The position numbers were made by a program, and so were the translations under genes. Positions 24,723 through 33,616 of a stretch of DNA of 64,000 bases are shown piece after piece. Numbering within the stretch: the first letter of the stretch is position 1; every line of letters starts with the position of its first letter. This stretch comes from an alpha proteobacterium IMCC14465 (lineage in GTDB: Bacteria > Pseudomonadota > Alphaproteobacteria > RS24). The DNA is taken from positions 1 to 64,000 of the forward strand of contig ALYF01000002.1 of the NCBI GenBank assembly GCA_000293845.2, written 5' to 3'. The notes under the pieces were generated by a model. It did not search any database. It worked only from the letters and a program-made list of their open reading frames with translations, and had not been told where the DNA came from.

Positions 24723-27700
24723 CTAAGCAACAGTATCTGTGGCTACTAATTCGACAAGTTGCTCAATGATTTTACGTGTTGGCCCTAATCTTTCATCATC
24801 GGGTTTCCAGTTCATTTTGAAAACCATTGTGTGATCAGGTCTCAATTTTGCATGCGACGCGTGCCGAGATAAATAATCGACAAGCCCGGCAGGGTTGGCA
24901 AATTGATTATTTCTAAAGGTTATAATAACCCCCTTATTCCCTACATCAATTTTCTCAATCCCCGCTTTTCGGCAGAGTGTTTTTACAATCACAACTTGCA
25001 GAAGATTTTCGGCCTCACTCGGAAGTGACCCAAATCGGTCAATGAGTTCAATGGCAAAACCATCCACTTGTTCGGGTTCTATGAGATTGGATAAGCGTCG
25101 ATACATGGCCATTCGAAGCTCAAAATCTTCGATATAATTTTCCGGCAGAAGCACGGGCGTATCAATATTAATCTGCGGCGACCAGCTTTCCTCATGCGCG
25201 ACACCTTTTTGAAGTGCAACGGCCTCTTCGAGCATGGATTGATAAAGCTCATAACCGACTTCTTTAATATGACCCGACTGCTCCTCGCCCAATAAATTAC
25301 CGGCGCCGCGCAAATCCAAATCGTGGCTTGCAAGCGTAAAGCCTGCGCCGAGGCTATCGAGTGATTGGAGAACTTTCAGCCGTTTTTCTGCGGGACCGGT
25401 GAGTGGTTTTTGATCATCATAGGTAATATAGGCATAAGCACGCAGCTTTGACCGCCCCACCCGTCCGCGCATTTGGTAGAGCTGTGCGAGGCCAAAAAGA
25501 TGCGCGTTGTGAATAATCATCGTATTGGCTGTCGGGATATCGAGACCGCTTTCAATTATCGACGTCGATACGAGCACATCATATTGCCCGTCATAAAATG
25601 CGGTCATACGGCTTTCCAGTTCCTTACCCGCCATTTGCCCATGTGCCGTGATAAAATTAACTTCAGGCACATTTGCGGTCAGGAATTCGGTTATTTCGTC
25701 AAGATTGGAAATATGTGGGCAAATGAAAAAACTTTGACCCGCACGATATTTTTCCCGCAAAAGGGCTTCGCGGATAATCACCGGATCGAAAGGTGTCACA
25801 TAAGTCCGAACAGCCAGTCGGTCGACAGGTGGTGTGGCAATGAGCGATAAGTCACGCACGCCGGTGAGCGCGAGTTGCAGTGTCCGCGGTATCGGGGTGG
25901 CAGATAGCGTCAGCACATGAATTTCAGATTTAAGTTTTTTAAGCTGCTCTTTATGTTTAACCCCGAAGCGTTGCTCTTCATCAATTATGACAAGACCCGG
26001 ATTTTGAAGCTCAACTTCTTTTGACAGCAGTGCATGCGTGCCGATTACGATATCTATCTTGCCGTCTTTTAATTCTTGCCTGACGGCGGCAATTTCTTTT
26101 TGCCCAACAAGCCGAGACATTTCACGGATTTCAATCGGCAAGCCTTCAAACCTCTCTTTAAAAGTTCTGGCATGTTGCCTTGCGAGTAATGTGGTTGGCG
26201 CGATAATAGCCGTTTGTGCGCCTGACATGGCGACGATGAATGCAGCGCGCAGGGCGACTTCGGTTTTTCCAAATCCAACATCACCGCAAACAAGCCGGTC
26301 CATTGGGCGGCCGGAGCCAAAATCTTCAATAACGGCCTCAATACTTTCAAGTTGGTCGTCAGTTTCATTATATGGAAAGCGCGCACAGAATGTTTCGTAT
26401 AATTTATTATCAACTTCGAAAACACGGCCTTCACGTAGTTCCCGCGCCGCAGCAATTTTAATCAGTTCATCGGCAATGTCCCGCAGCTTATTTTTAAGTC
26501 TGGCTTTGCGTGTCTGCCAATTTGCCGTGCCCAGTCGGTCAAGCTGTGCGCCGACATCATCTGGCCCGTAGCGGCTTAAAAGGTCAATATTTTCAACGGG
26601 AAGATAAAGCCTGTCATCGCCATGATAAATGAGCTTGAGGCAATCATGCGGTGAACCAGAAACGGTAATTGTTTCCAGCCCCTCAAAGCGTGCCACCCCG
26701 TGATCGGCATGCACAACAAGATCACCTTTGGAAAGCGTGCTGGCCTCAGTAATAAAGTTTGCGGCTTTTTTAGTTGCTTTCCGCTTTACGAGGCGGTCGC
26801 CAAAAACATCCTGCTCGGTGATAACAACTATATCTTCTGCCTCAAACCCGGCTTCAAGCGGCAATATACCTATTCCTGTTTGCCCTTCCGGTAAGTTCAA
26901 AAAGGCTGACCAGCTATCAACTTGTGTAATTTTGCTCAGATTATGTTCCGCCAACATGCTGGTTAGGCGTTCACATGCCCCGGCAGACCAGCTGGTGAGA
27001 AGAACTTTTTTATTATCTTTGATTAATGCGTTAATATAATCTGACAACTCATTAAATATATTGGTATTTTCTTTGTTTCTTTCGGCTGCAAAGCTGCGTC
27101 CGGTACGAGCGCCAAAGCTCAAATTTGCTGATTTTTGCGCGCTATCATCTGTCTCAAAGGGTGTCACAGTGATTGGCGTTAAACGCGTTTTCGTTTCCGC
27201 CCATTCTTTCTGCGTAACATAGAGATGTTCCGGCGGTAGCGGGTGAAGTGCGGGGGCTTCATTTTTAAGCGCCATCTCCAAAGCTTGGCAACGCGCATCA
27301 TAATAGTCATTAACTTGTTCAAATCGGACATCAGCTGCGTTTTGTGCGAGATGATCCAAGGTCACTTTCATATCACCGCAATGATCAAAGATGGTTTCCA
27401 ATGACTCATGAAATAAAGGCAACCAATGTTCCATGCCTTGGTGACGCCGTTTTTCGGATATGGCCTCATAGAGTTGGTCGCGGGATGTGGCGGGGCCAAA
27501 TTGCTTGATATAACCTTGCCGAAACCGCGTCACAGTTTCATCATCTAAGCGAATTTCACTCGCTTGATACAGGTTGATAGCGTCGCGTTTATCGAGGCTT
27601 CGCTGAGTTTCAGGCTCAAAGATGCGGATGCTCTCGAGTGTTTCACCAAAGAAATCCAGCCGGAATGGTTGCGCTTCTCCCGGGGGAAACAAATCAACAA

Positions 27701-28235
27701 TGCTCCCTCTTATCGCGAAATCACCCTGCTCCATGACCAATGAACTTCGGATAAAACCATTCTCCGCCAGAAACAATAGCAGGCCGTCCATATCCACATT
27801 GTCGCCAATCCGTGCTGAAAAGCTTTGCTTTTTGATAATTTCTTTCACGGGCAGTTTTTGTAAAACTGCGTTGACACTCGTTAGCAGTATAAAAGGCGTG
27901 TTGTTTTCTTTACATGCGGCAAGGCTTGCTAATGTCGACATGCGTTGTGACATAACTGTTTGCCCGGGGCCGACACGGTCATAAGGCAAGCAGTCCCAAG
28001 CCGGTAAGGATAAGACGCTTATATCGGGTGCAAAAAAACTTAAAAGATCTTCAAGCGCCTCGCGCTTACCCGCATCACGCGCAATATGTAGCAAGCCGGG
28101 CTTTCCCGCTCCGGATAAAGCACGGCAATAATCTGCGAGAATAAGCGCATCATAGCCATCAGCCACACCGGAAAAACTGCGTAGCCTATAATCAATTAAT
28201 CTATTTAAATCAGTTATTTGTTGAGGCAACTTCAA
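24723..28235 (-). CDS. mfd: transcription-repair coupling factor Mfd
   Basis: A 1170-residue ATP-dependent translocase that removes RNA polymerase stalled at lesions and recruits UvrA. Order of domains: UvrB-like N-terminal part (about 1-340), the RNA-polymerase-interacting CarD-like domain (about 495-570, KGDLVVHADHGVARFEGL), a RecG-like helicase core (GDVGFGKTEVALRAAF as Walker A, IIDEEQRFGVKHKEQLK as DEEQ box) and the C-terminal TRCF domain. The start codon overlaps the sdhE stop (ATGA), giving a coupled sdhE-mfd pair. Confidence 0.97.
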   Translation of the reverse strand: MKLPQQITDLNRLIDYRLRSFSGVADGYDALILADYCRALSGAGKPGLLHIARDAGKREALEDLLSFFAPDISVLSLPAWDCLPYDRVGPGQTVMSQRMSTLASLAACKENNTPFILLTSVNAVLQKLPVKEIIKKQSFSARIGDNVDMDGLLLFLAENGFIRSSLVMEQGDFAIRGSIVDLFPPGEAQPFRLDFFGETLESIRIFEPETQRSLDKRDAINLYQASEIRLDDETVTRFRQGYIKQFGPATSRDQLYEAISEKRRHQGMEHWLPLFHESLETIFDHCGDMKVTLDHLAQNAADVRFEQVNDYYDARCQALEMALKNEAPALHPLPPEHLYVTQKEWAETKTRLTPITVTPFETDDSAQKSANLSFGARTGRSFAAERNKENTNIFNELSDYINALIKDNKKVLLTSWSAGACERLTSMLAEHNLSKITQVDSWSAFLNLPEGQTGIGILPLEAGFEAEDIVVITEQDVFGDRLVKRKATKKAANFITEASTLSKGDLVVHADHGVARFEGLETITVSGSPHDCLKLIYHGDDRLYLPVENIDLLSRYGPDDVGAQLDRLGTANWQTRKARLKNKLRDIADELIKIAAARELREGRVFEVDNKLYETFCARFPYNETDDQLESIEAVIEDFGSGRPMDRLVCGDVGFGKTEVALRAAFIVAMSGAQTAIIAPTTLLARQHARTFKERFEGLPIEIREMSRLVGQKEIAAVRQELKDGKIDIVIGTHALLSKEVELQNPGLVIIDEEQRFGVKHKEQLKKLKSEIHVLTLSATPIPRTLQLALTGVRDLSLIATPPVDRLAVRTYVTPFDPVIIREALLREKYRAGQSFFICPHISNLDEITEFLTANVPEVNFITAHGQMAGKELESRMTAFYDGQYDVLVSTSIIESGLDIPTANTMIIHNAHLFGLAQLYQMRGRVGRSKLRAYAYITYDDQKPLTGPAEKRLKVLQSLDSLGAGFTLASHDLDLRGAGNLLGEEQSGHIKEVGYELYQSMLEEAVALQKGVAHEESWSPQINIDTPVLLPENYIEDFELRMAMYRRLSNLIEPEQVDGFAIELIDRFGSLPSEAENLLQVVIVKTLCRKAGIEKIDVGNKGVIITFRNNQFANPAGLVDYLSRHASHAKLRPDHTMVFKMNWKPDDERLGPTRKIIEQLVELVATDTVA

Positions 28236-28504
28236 GTCATATGTTTAAGGCTTAGGAGTCTGTCCAGTAACGGAGAGCGCAATGTATCTGGTAATTCTTG
28301 GCGCCCTGTTGACCAGGCAAATAAATCAGTGTCGGAAAGCTCCAGAATCCGTTCATAATCATCAAGTTCATCGTCGTTGAGATCGGCAAGATTTTGTTCG
28401 GCAAATTTGGAGAATATAATATCCATTTCTTTAATACCGCGATGGCAAGACCGGAAATAGAGTTTCTTCCGTCTATCATCAAGTGTCGCTATAAATGTTG
28501 GCAT
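28232..28504 (-). CDS. sdhE: FAD assembly factor SdhE (DUF339)
   Basis: A 90-residue SdhE/YgfY/Sdh5 protein, which helps attach FAD covalently to succinate dehydrogenase. The diagnostic RGIKEMD motif (about 22-28) is present, followed by the acidic helical segment typical of the family. It overlaps mfd by 4 bases and is divergent from recG, an arrangement widely conserved in alphaproteobacteria. Confidence 0.92.
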   Translation of the reverse strand: MPTFIATLDDRRKKLYFRSCHRGIKEMDIIFSKFAEQNLADLNDDELDDYERILELSDTDLFAWSTGRQELPDTLRSPLLDRLLSLKHMT

Positions 28505-28571
28505 AACTCATTCCATATAAAACAGTAGTGAATGCATAATATAGTTTCATTCTTTTGAACAGGTAGAAGAT

Positions 28572-30659
28572 ATTAGACCCACTATTTTAAATCCGCTGTT
28601 TACCAGCCTTGAGACATTAACAGGTGTTGGGCCAAAGATATCAGCGCTTCTCGAAAAGCTGTGCGGCCCTGCCCCAGTTGATTTATGTCTTCATTTGCCT
28701 AGCGGTATAATTGATCGCCGTTATCAGCCAACTGTGCAAGGGGCTGAAGATAATCGCATTGCGACATTTGAAATCATGGTCGAAAAGCATAATGCCCCGC
28801 CGCGCAAATATCGCCGCGCGCCTTATAAAATTTTATGCAGTCACGATACCGGATATCTAACCCTAATTTATTTTAACGCCAAAGCCGATTGGTTGAGCCG
28901 CAGTCTTCCGGTAGGACAAAAACGTATCGTTTCGGGACGTGTTGAGCGTTTTAAAGATAGCTTGCAAATGGTGCATCCTGATCATGTTTTAACAGCTGAA
29001 GAATTCGAAAAAATGCCGCTTGTGGAGCCGGTATATCCGATGACAGCAGGGGTAACATCAAAGCCTCTCTATAAAGCGATTAGAGGGGCATTGGCGCGTT
29101 TGCCTGACCCTGATGAATGGCAAGATAAAGAATGGCTTAAAAGGCAGCAATGGCCCGCATGGAAAGCCGCTTTACTGGCAACGCACGCTCCAGAAGATGC
29201 GGAAAACCTTCGCCCTGACGATATTAACCGGCAAAGGCTGGCTTATGACGAGCTCTTAGCAAACCAGCTTGCTTTAGGGCTGGTTAGGTCTCAACGGCGA
29301 TCCAAACCGGGTCGGGTTTTAACAGGAACAGGGGAGCTTAAATCAGCCCTTCTCAAGCAGCTTCCTTTTACACTAACTGGTTCTCAGGAAGTGGTGCTGA
29401 AAGAGATATTTGCCGACCTTCAATCTGACCAGCGAATGCTGCGTTTACTTCAAGGTGATGTCGGCAGCGGTAAGACCATCATTGCACTTTTATCAATGCT
29501 GCATGCTGTTGAAAGCGGTACCCAAGCCGTGTTGATGGCGCCAACAGAAATCCTTGCCCGTCAACATGCAGAAACAATTATGCCGCTTTGTGATGCACTT
29601 AATATTCGCGTTGAGTTGCTGACCGGCAGAGATAAGGGCAGTAAGCGTGAAGAAAAATTAGCTGGCTTCAGACAGGGTGATACGCATATCGCGATTGGCA
29701 CACATGCACTTTTTCAAGAGGATGTTATTTTCGACAATCTGGGCGTGGTCGTGGTTGATGAACAACATCGCTTTGGTGTGCATCAACGCATGCGGCTTTC
29801 GGCAAAAGGTCACGGGACTGATGTGCTGGTGATGACCGCGACGCCGATACCACGCACACTTACGCTCGCGGCCTATGGTGATATGGATGTGTCGCGTTTG
29901 ACAGAAAAGCCCGTCGGACGTCAACCGATTGAAACAACGCTTATAGATGTTACGCGCATTGATGAAGTTGTTGCGGGTCTTAAACGTCAACTTGAGAAGA
30001 AAAGCCGCATATATTGGGTCTGCCCGCTTGTTGAAGAGAACGAAATGCTTGATTTAGCCGCTGCAGAAGCGCGTTTTGAGGACTTAAAGGCAGTTTTTGG
30101 GGCGCGGGTCGGCATGGTGCATGGCAAAATGAAGCCAACTGAAAAAGATAAAGTCATGGCGCAATTCCAATCCGGTGAGATTGAGGTGCTTGTTTCGACC
30201 ACTGTTATTGAAGTTGGTGTGAATGTACCAGAAGCGACTGTCATGGTTATTGAACATGCCGAGCGGTTTGGGCTATCGCAACTCCATCAGCTGCGTGGAC
30301 GTGTTGGTCGCGGGGCTGACAAATCATTTTGCATTTTATTATATCGCTCACCGTTAAGTGAAACGGCAAAAGCACGACTTAAAATTATGAGAGAAACCGA
30401 AGACGGGTTTTTGATTGCTGAAGAAGATTTACGGCTTCGCGGCGCGGGCGAGTTATTGGGGACACGCCAAAGCGGGTTACCACATTTCCGACTTGTTAAT
30501 CTCGACAGTCATAGCGGTATGCTTCCGGCCATTCATGATGATGCACGTTATATATTGGAGACAGATCCGAAGCTGACCTCACCGCGCGGGGAAGCGTTGC
30601 GCTTATTGCTTTATTTATTCAAACGAGATGAGGCGATAAGATTGCTGGAGTCAGGTTAG
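28572..30659 (+). CDS. recG: ATP-dependent DNA helicase RecG (apparent ATT start)
   Basis: A 695-residue branch-migration helicase that rescues stalled replication forks. The wedge/OB domain occupies about 1-260. The helicase core has Walker A GDVGSGKTII, DEQHRFGVHQRMRL and the C-terminal GRVGRG region. The frame is open upstream of the first conventional start (TTG 28695) and encodes the expected N-terminus, including the LTGVGPK hairpin-helix, back to ATT 28572. There the reading I-R-P-T-I-L-N-P-L-F aligns with the usual M-R-P start. AGGT lies 7 bases before ATT, and no ATG, GTG or TTG occurs between the upstream stop (28542) and ATT. Confidence 0.9.
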   Translation: MRPTILNPLFTSLETLTGVGPKISALLEKLCGPAPVDLCLHLPSGIIDRRYQPTVQGAEDNRIATFEIMVEKHNAPPRKYRRAPYKILCSHDTGYLTLIYFNAKADWLSRSLPVGQKRIVSGRVERFKDSLQMVHPDHVLTAEEFEKMPLVEPVYPMTAGVTSKPLYKAIRGALARLPDPDEWQDKEWLKRQQWPAWKAALLATHAPEDAENLRPDDINRQRLAYDELLANQLALGLVRSQRRSKPGRVLTGTGELKSALLKQLPFTLTGSQEVVLKEIFADLQSDQRMLRLLQGDVGSGKTIIALLSMLHAVESGTQAVLMAPTEILARQHAETIMPLCDALNIRVELLTGRDKGSKREEKLAGFRQGDTHIAIGTHALFQEDVIFDNLGVVVVDEQHRFGVHQRMRLSAKGHGTDVLVMTATPIPRTLTLAAYGDMDVSRLTEKPVGRQPIETTLIDVTRIDEVVAGLKRQLEKKSRIYWVCPLVEENEMLDLAAAEARFEDLKAVFGARVGMVHGKMKPTEKDKVMAQFQSGEIEVLVSTTVIEVGVNVPEATVMVIEHAERFGLSQLHQLRGRVGRGADKSFCILLYRSPLSETAKARLKIMRETEDGFLIAEEDLRLRGAGELLGTRQSGLPHFRLVNLDSHSGMLPAIHDDARYILETDPKLTSPRGEALRLLLYLFKRDEAIRLLESG

Positions 30660-30662
30660 AGA

Positions 30663-31328
30663 TTAAGACTTGCCTTCTTCTTCGTCAGGCTGACTGGTCA
30701 TGCCTGCGGAGATAACAAGCCTGGCCCCCTCCTCTATCGTCATGTCCAGAACACGCACATCTTTGCGCGGATAAAAAAGCAGGAAGCCGGATGTCGGGTT
30801 CGGCGTCGTCGGCACAAAGACAGAGACCGTCTCATCTCCAACAATATCAGCAATCTGGCCTTCTATATCATTCGTGATAAAACCCACGGCCCAGCAGTCT
30901 TTCCGCGGGTATTCAATCATAACAACCTGTGAAAAGGAGCGCTGACCGTTCTCAACAGCGGCCTTAAAAATTTGTCTTAGAGCGTTATAAATCGTACCGG
31001 CAATCGGTGTTTGAGAAATTAAATTCTCACCAAATTTAACGAGTGAACGACCAAAGAAGTTTGTTGTCAACGCGCCAACAATAAACACAATTAAAAGCGC
31101 GAGAATGACACCAATACCCGGCACATCAAATGGGAGATATTCAGAAGGTTGAAACGACGCCGGGATAAGTGGAGTGAACCAGCTATCCAATAAACCAATA
31201 AACCAGGTGATAAGGAGAATGGTAATCCCAATCGGGCCTGTTACCACGAGGCCTGTCAGGAAACTATTCCGCAAGCTGCGCATAACAGATTTGGGTGGTT
31301 TGGGTTCTTCGAGAAGCGGATCAGACAT
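30663..31328 (-). CDS. DUF502 family membrane protein
   Basis: A 221-residue protein with two membrane segments (about 24-46 and 66-90) and a conserved cytoplasmic or periplasmic beta-rich domain. The DUF502 hallmarks are visible: the VTGPIGITI, GPG-like and TPIAGTIYNALRQ segments and FVPTTPNPTSGFLLF. The function is unknown for the whole family. It converges tail-to-tail with recG, 3 bp away, a neighbourhood often seen in alphaproteobacteria. Confidence 0.88.
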   Translation of the reverse strand: MSDPLLEEPKPPKSVMRSLRNSFLTGLVVTGPIGITILLITWFIGLLDSWFTPLIPASFQPSEYLPFDVPGIGVILALLIVFIVGALTTNFFGRSLVKFGENLISQTPIAGTIYNALRQIFKAAVENGQRSFSQVVMIEYPRKDCWAVGFITNDIEGQIADIVGDETVSVFVPTTPNPTSGFLLFYPRKDVRVLDMTIEEGARLVISAGMTSQPDEEEGKS

Positions 31329-31374
31329 GAATAGAACTTATATTATTCAATATGATTTGAAAACAGACCCGTGA

Positions 31375-31791
31375 TTATTTTTGCATCTTATTTGTCTTGT
31401 TACGCAAATATCTTTTATAGAGTGTTGGTGCCAGTACATGGTCATAAAGTTGTTCTGCTAAGGGGCGAATAAAAGGCAAGTCAACAAAGCGCGCAAGAAT
31501 AACGAAACCAGGTAAATGTCCCCATAGCGTAATAAAGGCATGTACCCCGCTGACAATCTCGCCATTGGGCAGGCGCGCATGTAGACGTTTAAGCATGTCG
31601 TCTTGCGCCATACCATCAGGCGCCAGGCCATCAGGCGCTGAAATGGATATATCAATAAAGTCGAGTGGGGAGTTTTCGGCGCCGTTTTTCTTCACGGCCA
31701 TTTTCTCATACATGAGTATTTCGGGCGCGCAAATCGAGCAACTCCCATTATAAAATATCTCAGTTTTCTGGTTTTTTTCGCCTGTTTTCAT
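31375..31791 (-). CDS. DCC-family thiol-disulfide oxidoreductase-like protein (DUF393)
   Basis: A 138-residue protein with the DUF393 start FYNGSCSICAPEI (13-25), carrying the C-x-x-C pair. The usual DGxCxxC reads NGSCSIC here. A helical region with a conserved arginine and tryptophan-poor core follows. Members are thought to be thioredoxin-like redox proteins of unknown substrate. A short repeated stretch (APDGLAPDGMAQDD) lies in the middle. The gene marks the left border of the accessory region at 31.8-36.8 kb. Confidence 0.82.
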   Translation of the reverse strand: MKTGEKNQKTEIFYNGSCSICAPEILMYEKMAVKKNGAENSPLDFIDISISAPDGLAPDGMAQDDMLKRLHARLPNGEIVSGVHAFITLWGHLPGFVILARFVDLPFIRPLAEQLYDHVLAPTLYKRYLRNKTNKMQK

Positions 31792-31849
31792 AGTGATGAT
31801 ATAGGTTGATGGCTTTTATAGAAAAATTATTTTTTTATATTTAATAATG

Positions 31850-32045
31850 CTGTATCTGGAGACGTAAAATCGAGTTTTTGAGGGGGACAATTTTGGACTT
31901 TTTCCAATTTTCATATATATATCATGATGTAAGATTGGTAAGATAAAGTTTGTAACATAGTTTTGAAACGGCACGAATTTTGCTGTTTTTTAGAGTAAAA
32001 TGTATCTCGCTGTATCCTGTTTTTTTCTGCGTTTTTTGTATCTTG
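31850..32045. repeat. TGTATC repeats upstream of the recombinase-like gene
   Basis: TGTATC followed by C or T occurs at 31850, 32001, 32011 and 32037, all on the plus strand in the 262-bp gap before the recombinase-like gene. Two more copies lie 200 bp after its end. The spacing of 10 bp between two copies resembles arm-type binding sites of tyrosine recombinases; operator sites for an autoregulator are equally possible. Confidence 0.5.
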
Positions 32046-32053
32046 AGTAATCT

Positions 32054-33289
32054 ATGCGTAAAGTTGATGTAAATAAGTTAACCCGCCCCGGTTTTCACCG
32101 GCTTGAGAAGAAGCTTTACCTGCGCTGTTATCAGGGCGGTTCCAGAGCTTATGTCCATCGCCACCGGAATTATTGGATACTGATTGGTGACTTCCGAAAA
32201 CTTGATATTGATGATGCAGAGGCAATTAATGATGCCATCCTGACGGCTTTAGCGCGCGGGTATGACGTCGATACTATCAGAAGCAAAATTGCCCGACGCG
32301 AAAGCCTTGAGACGCTCTGGGACAAAGTAGAAGAACCGGAGATAGAAGAGCCGGCTGTTGAAGATGATCGTATTCTCTTTAACCGTGTCGCTACTGAGTG
32401 GTTTAATAAAAACAAATCATCATGGGCGCGGGAAAAAACCATCGCGCAAATGTGGCGGATGCTTGAAGTGTATTGTTTTCCGCATCTGGGTGATATGCCC
32501 GTTGAGGATATTAGTACCTCCGATGTCGTTCAGTGCCTTGCACCAATTTGGTTAAAAAAACCTGAAACGGCTGACCGCTTGATGAGTAAGTTAAAGCGGA
32601 TTTTTGAATACGCTCAATCGCGTAAATATTGTGTGTTTAACCCGGCAGTGTTTTCAGTGGATTTCGAATTACCACGACGCGCAAAAGTCACTCGCCGAAA
32701 CGTGGCGCGAATTGACTATGTGCGTGCTGCGCATTTTTGGAATGAGTTTAATACGAAAGCAGACCAGCGCTCACTCTCAGTTCAAGCCGCTAAGATATTG
32801 ATGTTATTATGTAAATCACCCATGCAGATTGCCCAAATGAATTGGATGGATTTGGATCTCACAAATGCGCGATGGATGATTGGTTCATTTTCCGAAACAG
32901 AGCTAGAGCTGAATATGTATACGCCTATCCCCTCAATTGCCCTTGGTCTCCTAAAAGATCTTAAAATGGAAACCGGTAATGAACCGTTTGTATTTTATAA
33001 ACAGAACAAACAATCTGACACCATCACCGAAGCCTCTATCCGTCATGCCATTCAAAATATTTGGGGTAAAGGCCTGACGCCATTTGGCTGGTTGGGGACT
33101 TTTAAAACGTGGTGTCGTTCAACCGGATATTCTCAATCATTGCTAGAAGTATATTTCAACCAATCAGCTTTCTTGAGATTGAACATTTCGGAACGTCAGG
33201 AAATGTATCGCCAATCTCGTATCATGCTGACACATTGGCAGGACTATCTCATCGGCGAAGCTAAGGTCACAGAGCGCGCCCGCTTATAG
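32054..33289 (+). CDS. P4-type tyrosine recombinase homologue with degenerate active site
   Basis: An intact 411-residue protein laid out like P4/DUF4102 integrases. An N-terminal arm-binding domain (about 10-80, AYVHRHRNYWILIGDF) precedes a SAM-like core-binding domain (about 105-200) and a catalytic-like domain (about 225-400). Only the nucleophile position is kept (Tyr385 in ERQEMYRQSR, before HWQDYL). The first catalytic Arg position falls in LLCKSPMQIAQMNW, the H-x-x-R box has become PFGWLG (residues 343-348), and the second His position is lost in VYFNQS. It should bind DNA but not recombine. The open frame suggests it is maintained rather than decaying. Confidence 0.8.
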   Translation: MRKVDVNKLTRPGFHRLEKKLYLRCYQGGSRAYVHRHRNYWILIGDFRKLDIDDAEAINDAILTALARGYDVDTIRSKIARRESLETLWDKVEEPEIEEPAVEDDRILFNRVATEWFNKNKSSWAREKTIAQMWRMLEVYCFPHLGDMPVEDISTSDVVQCLAPIWLKKPETADRLMSKLKRIFEYAQSRKYCVFNPAVFSVDFELPRRAKVTRRNVARIDYVRAAHFWNEFNTKADQRSLSVQAAKILMLLCKSPMQIAQMNWMDLDLTNARWMIGSFSETELELNMYTPIPSIALGLLKDLKMETGNEPFVFYKQNKQSDTITEASIRHAIQNIWGKGLTPFGWLGTFKTWCRSTGYSQSLLEVYFNQSAFLRLNISERQEMYRQSRIMLTHWQDYLIGEAKVTERARL

Positions 33290-33616
33290 ACATTGATTAT
33301 AATGAGGGTCGGGGTTAAGCCTGATTTAGCCAAAATAACTAAAGCTAAATTTTATTCATTTTAATAAATAAGTTCTATGACTTTAAAAAAAATTGCCCGG
33401 AACCGGAGTGCAGTTCCGAGCAGTTGTTATTATTTTTTTTATTATTAAGACAACGTCCCTACTATATGCCATTAATTAATAATAGTAAAAAGATATGTAT
33501 CTCAATCTGTATCTTAAAATATAAGATGTTTAACATACTGATTTTAAATGATTTAAATTTAATCTTTGCCCGAGCTCACGAAAACGTAAAATTTATAATC
33601 GAATCAACTGTCTAAA
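33290..33616. other. AT-rich gap after the recombinase-like gene
   Basis: No gene was seen in 327 bases. It holds two hairpins, ATTTAGC 33324-33330 with GCTAAAT 33344-33350, and CGGAAC 33398-33403 with GTTCCG 33413-33418, each followed by a T-rich stretch. It also holds two TGTATC motifs at 33496 and 33508 that match those upstream of the recombinase-like gene. Confidence 0.55.
33398..33440 (+). terminator. putative rho-independent terminator
   Basis: A 6-bp stem CGGAAC/GTTCCG with a 9-base loop is followed 13 bases later by eight T residues (33433-33440). It would end transcripts from the recombinase-like gene. The distance from stem to T run is longer than ideal, so the call is modest. Confidence 0.4.
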
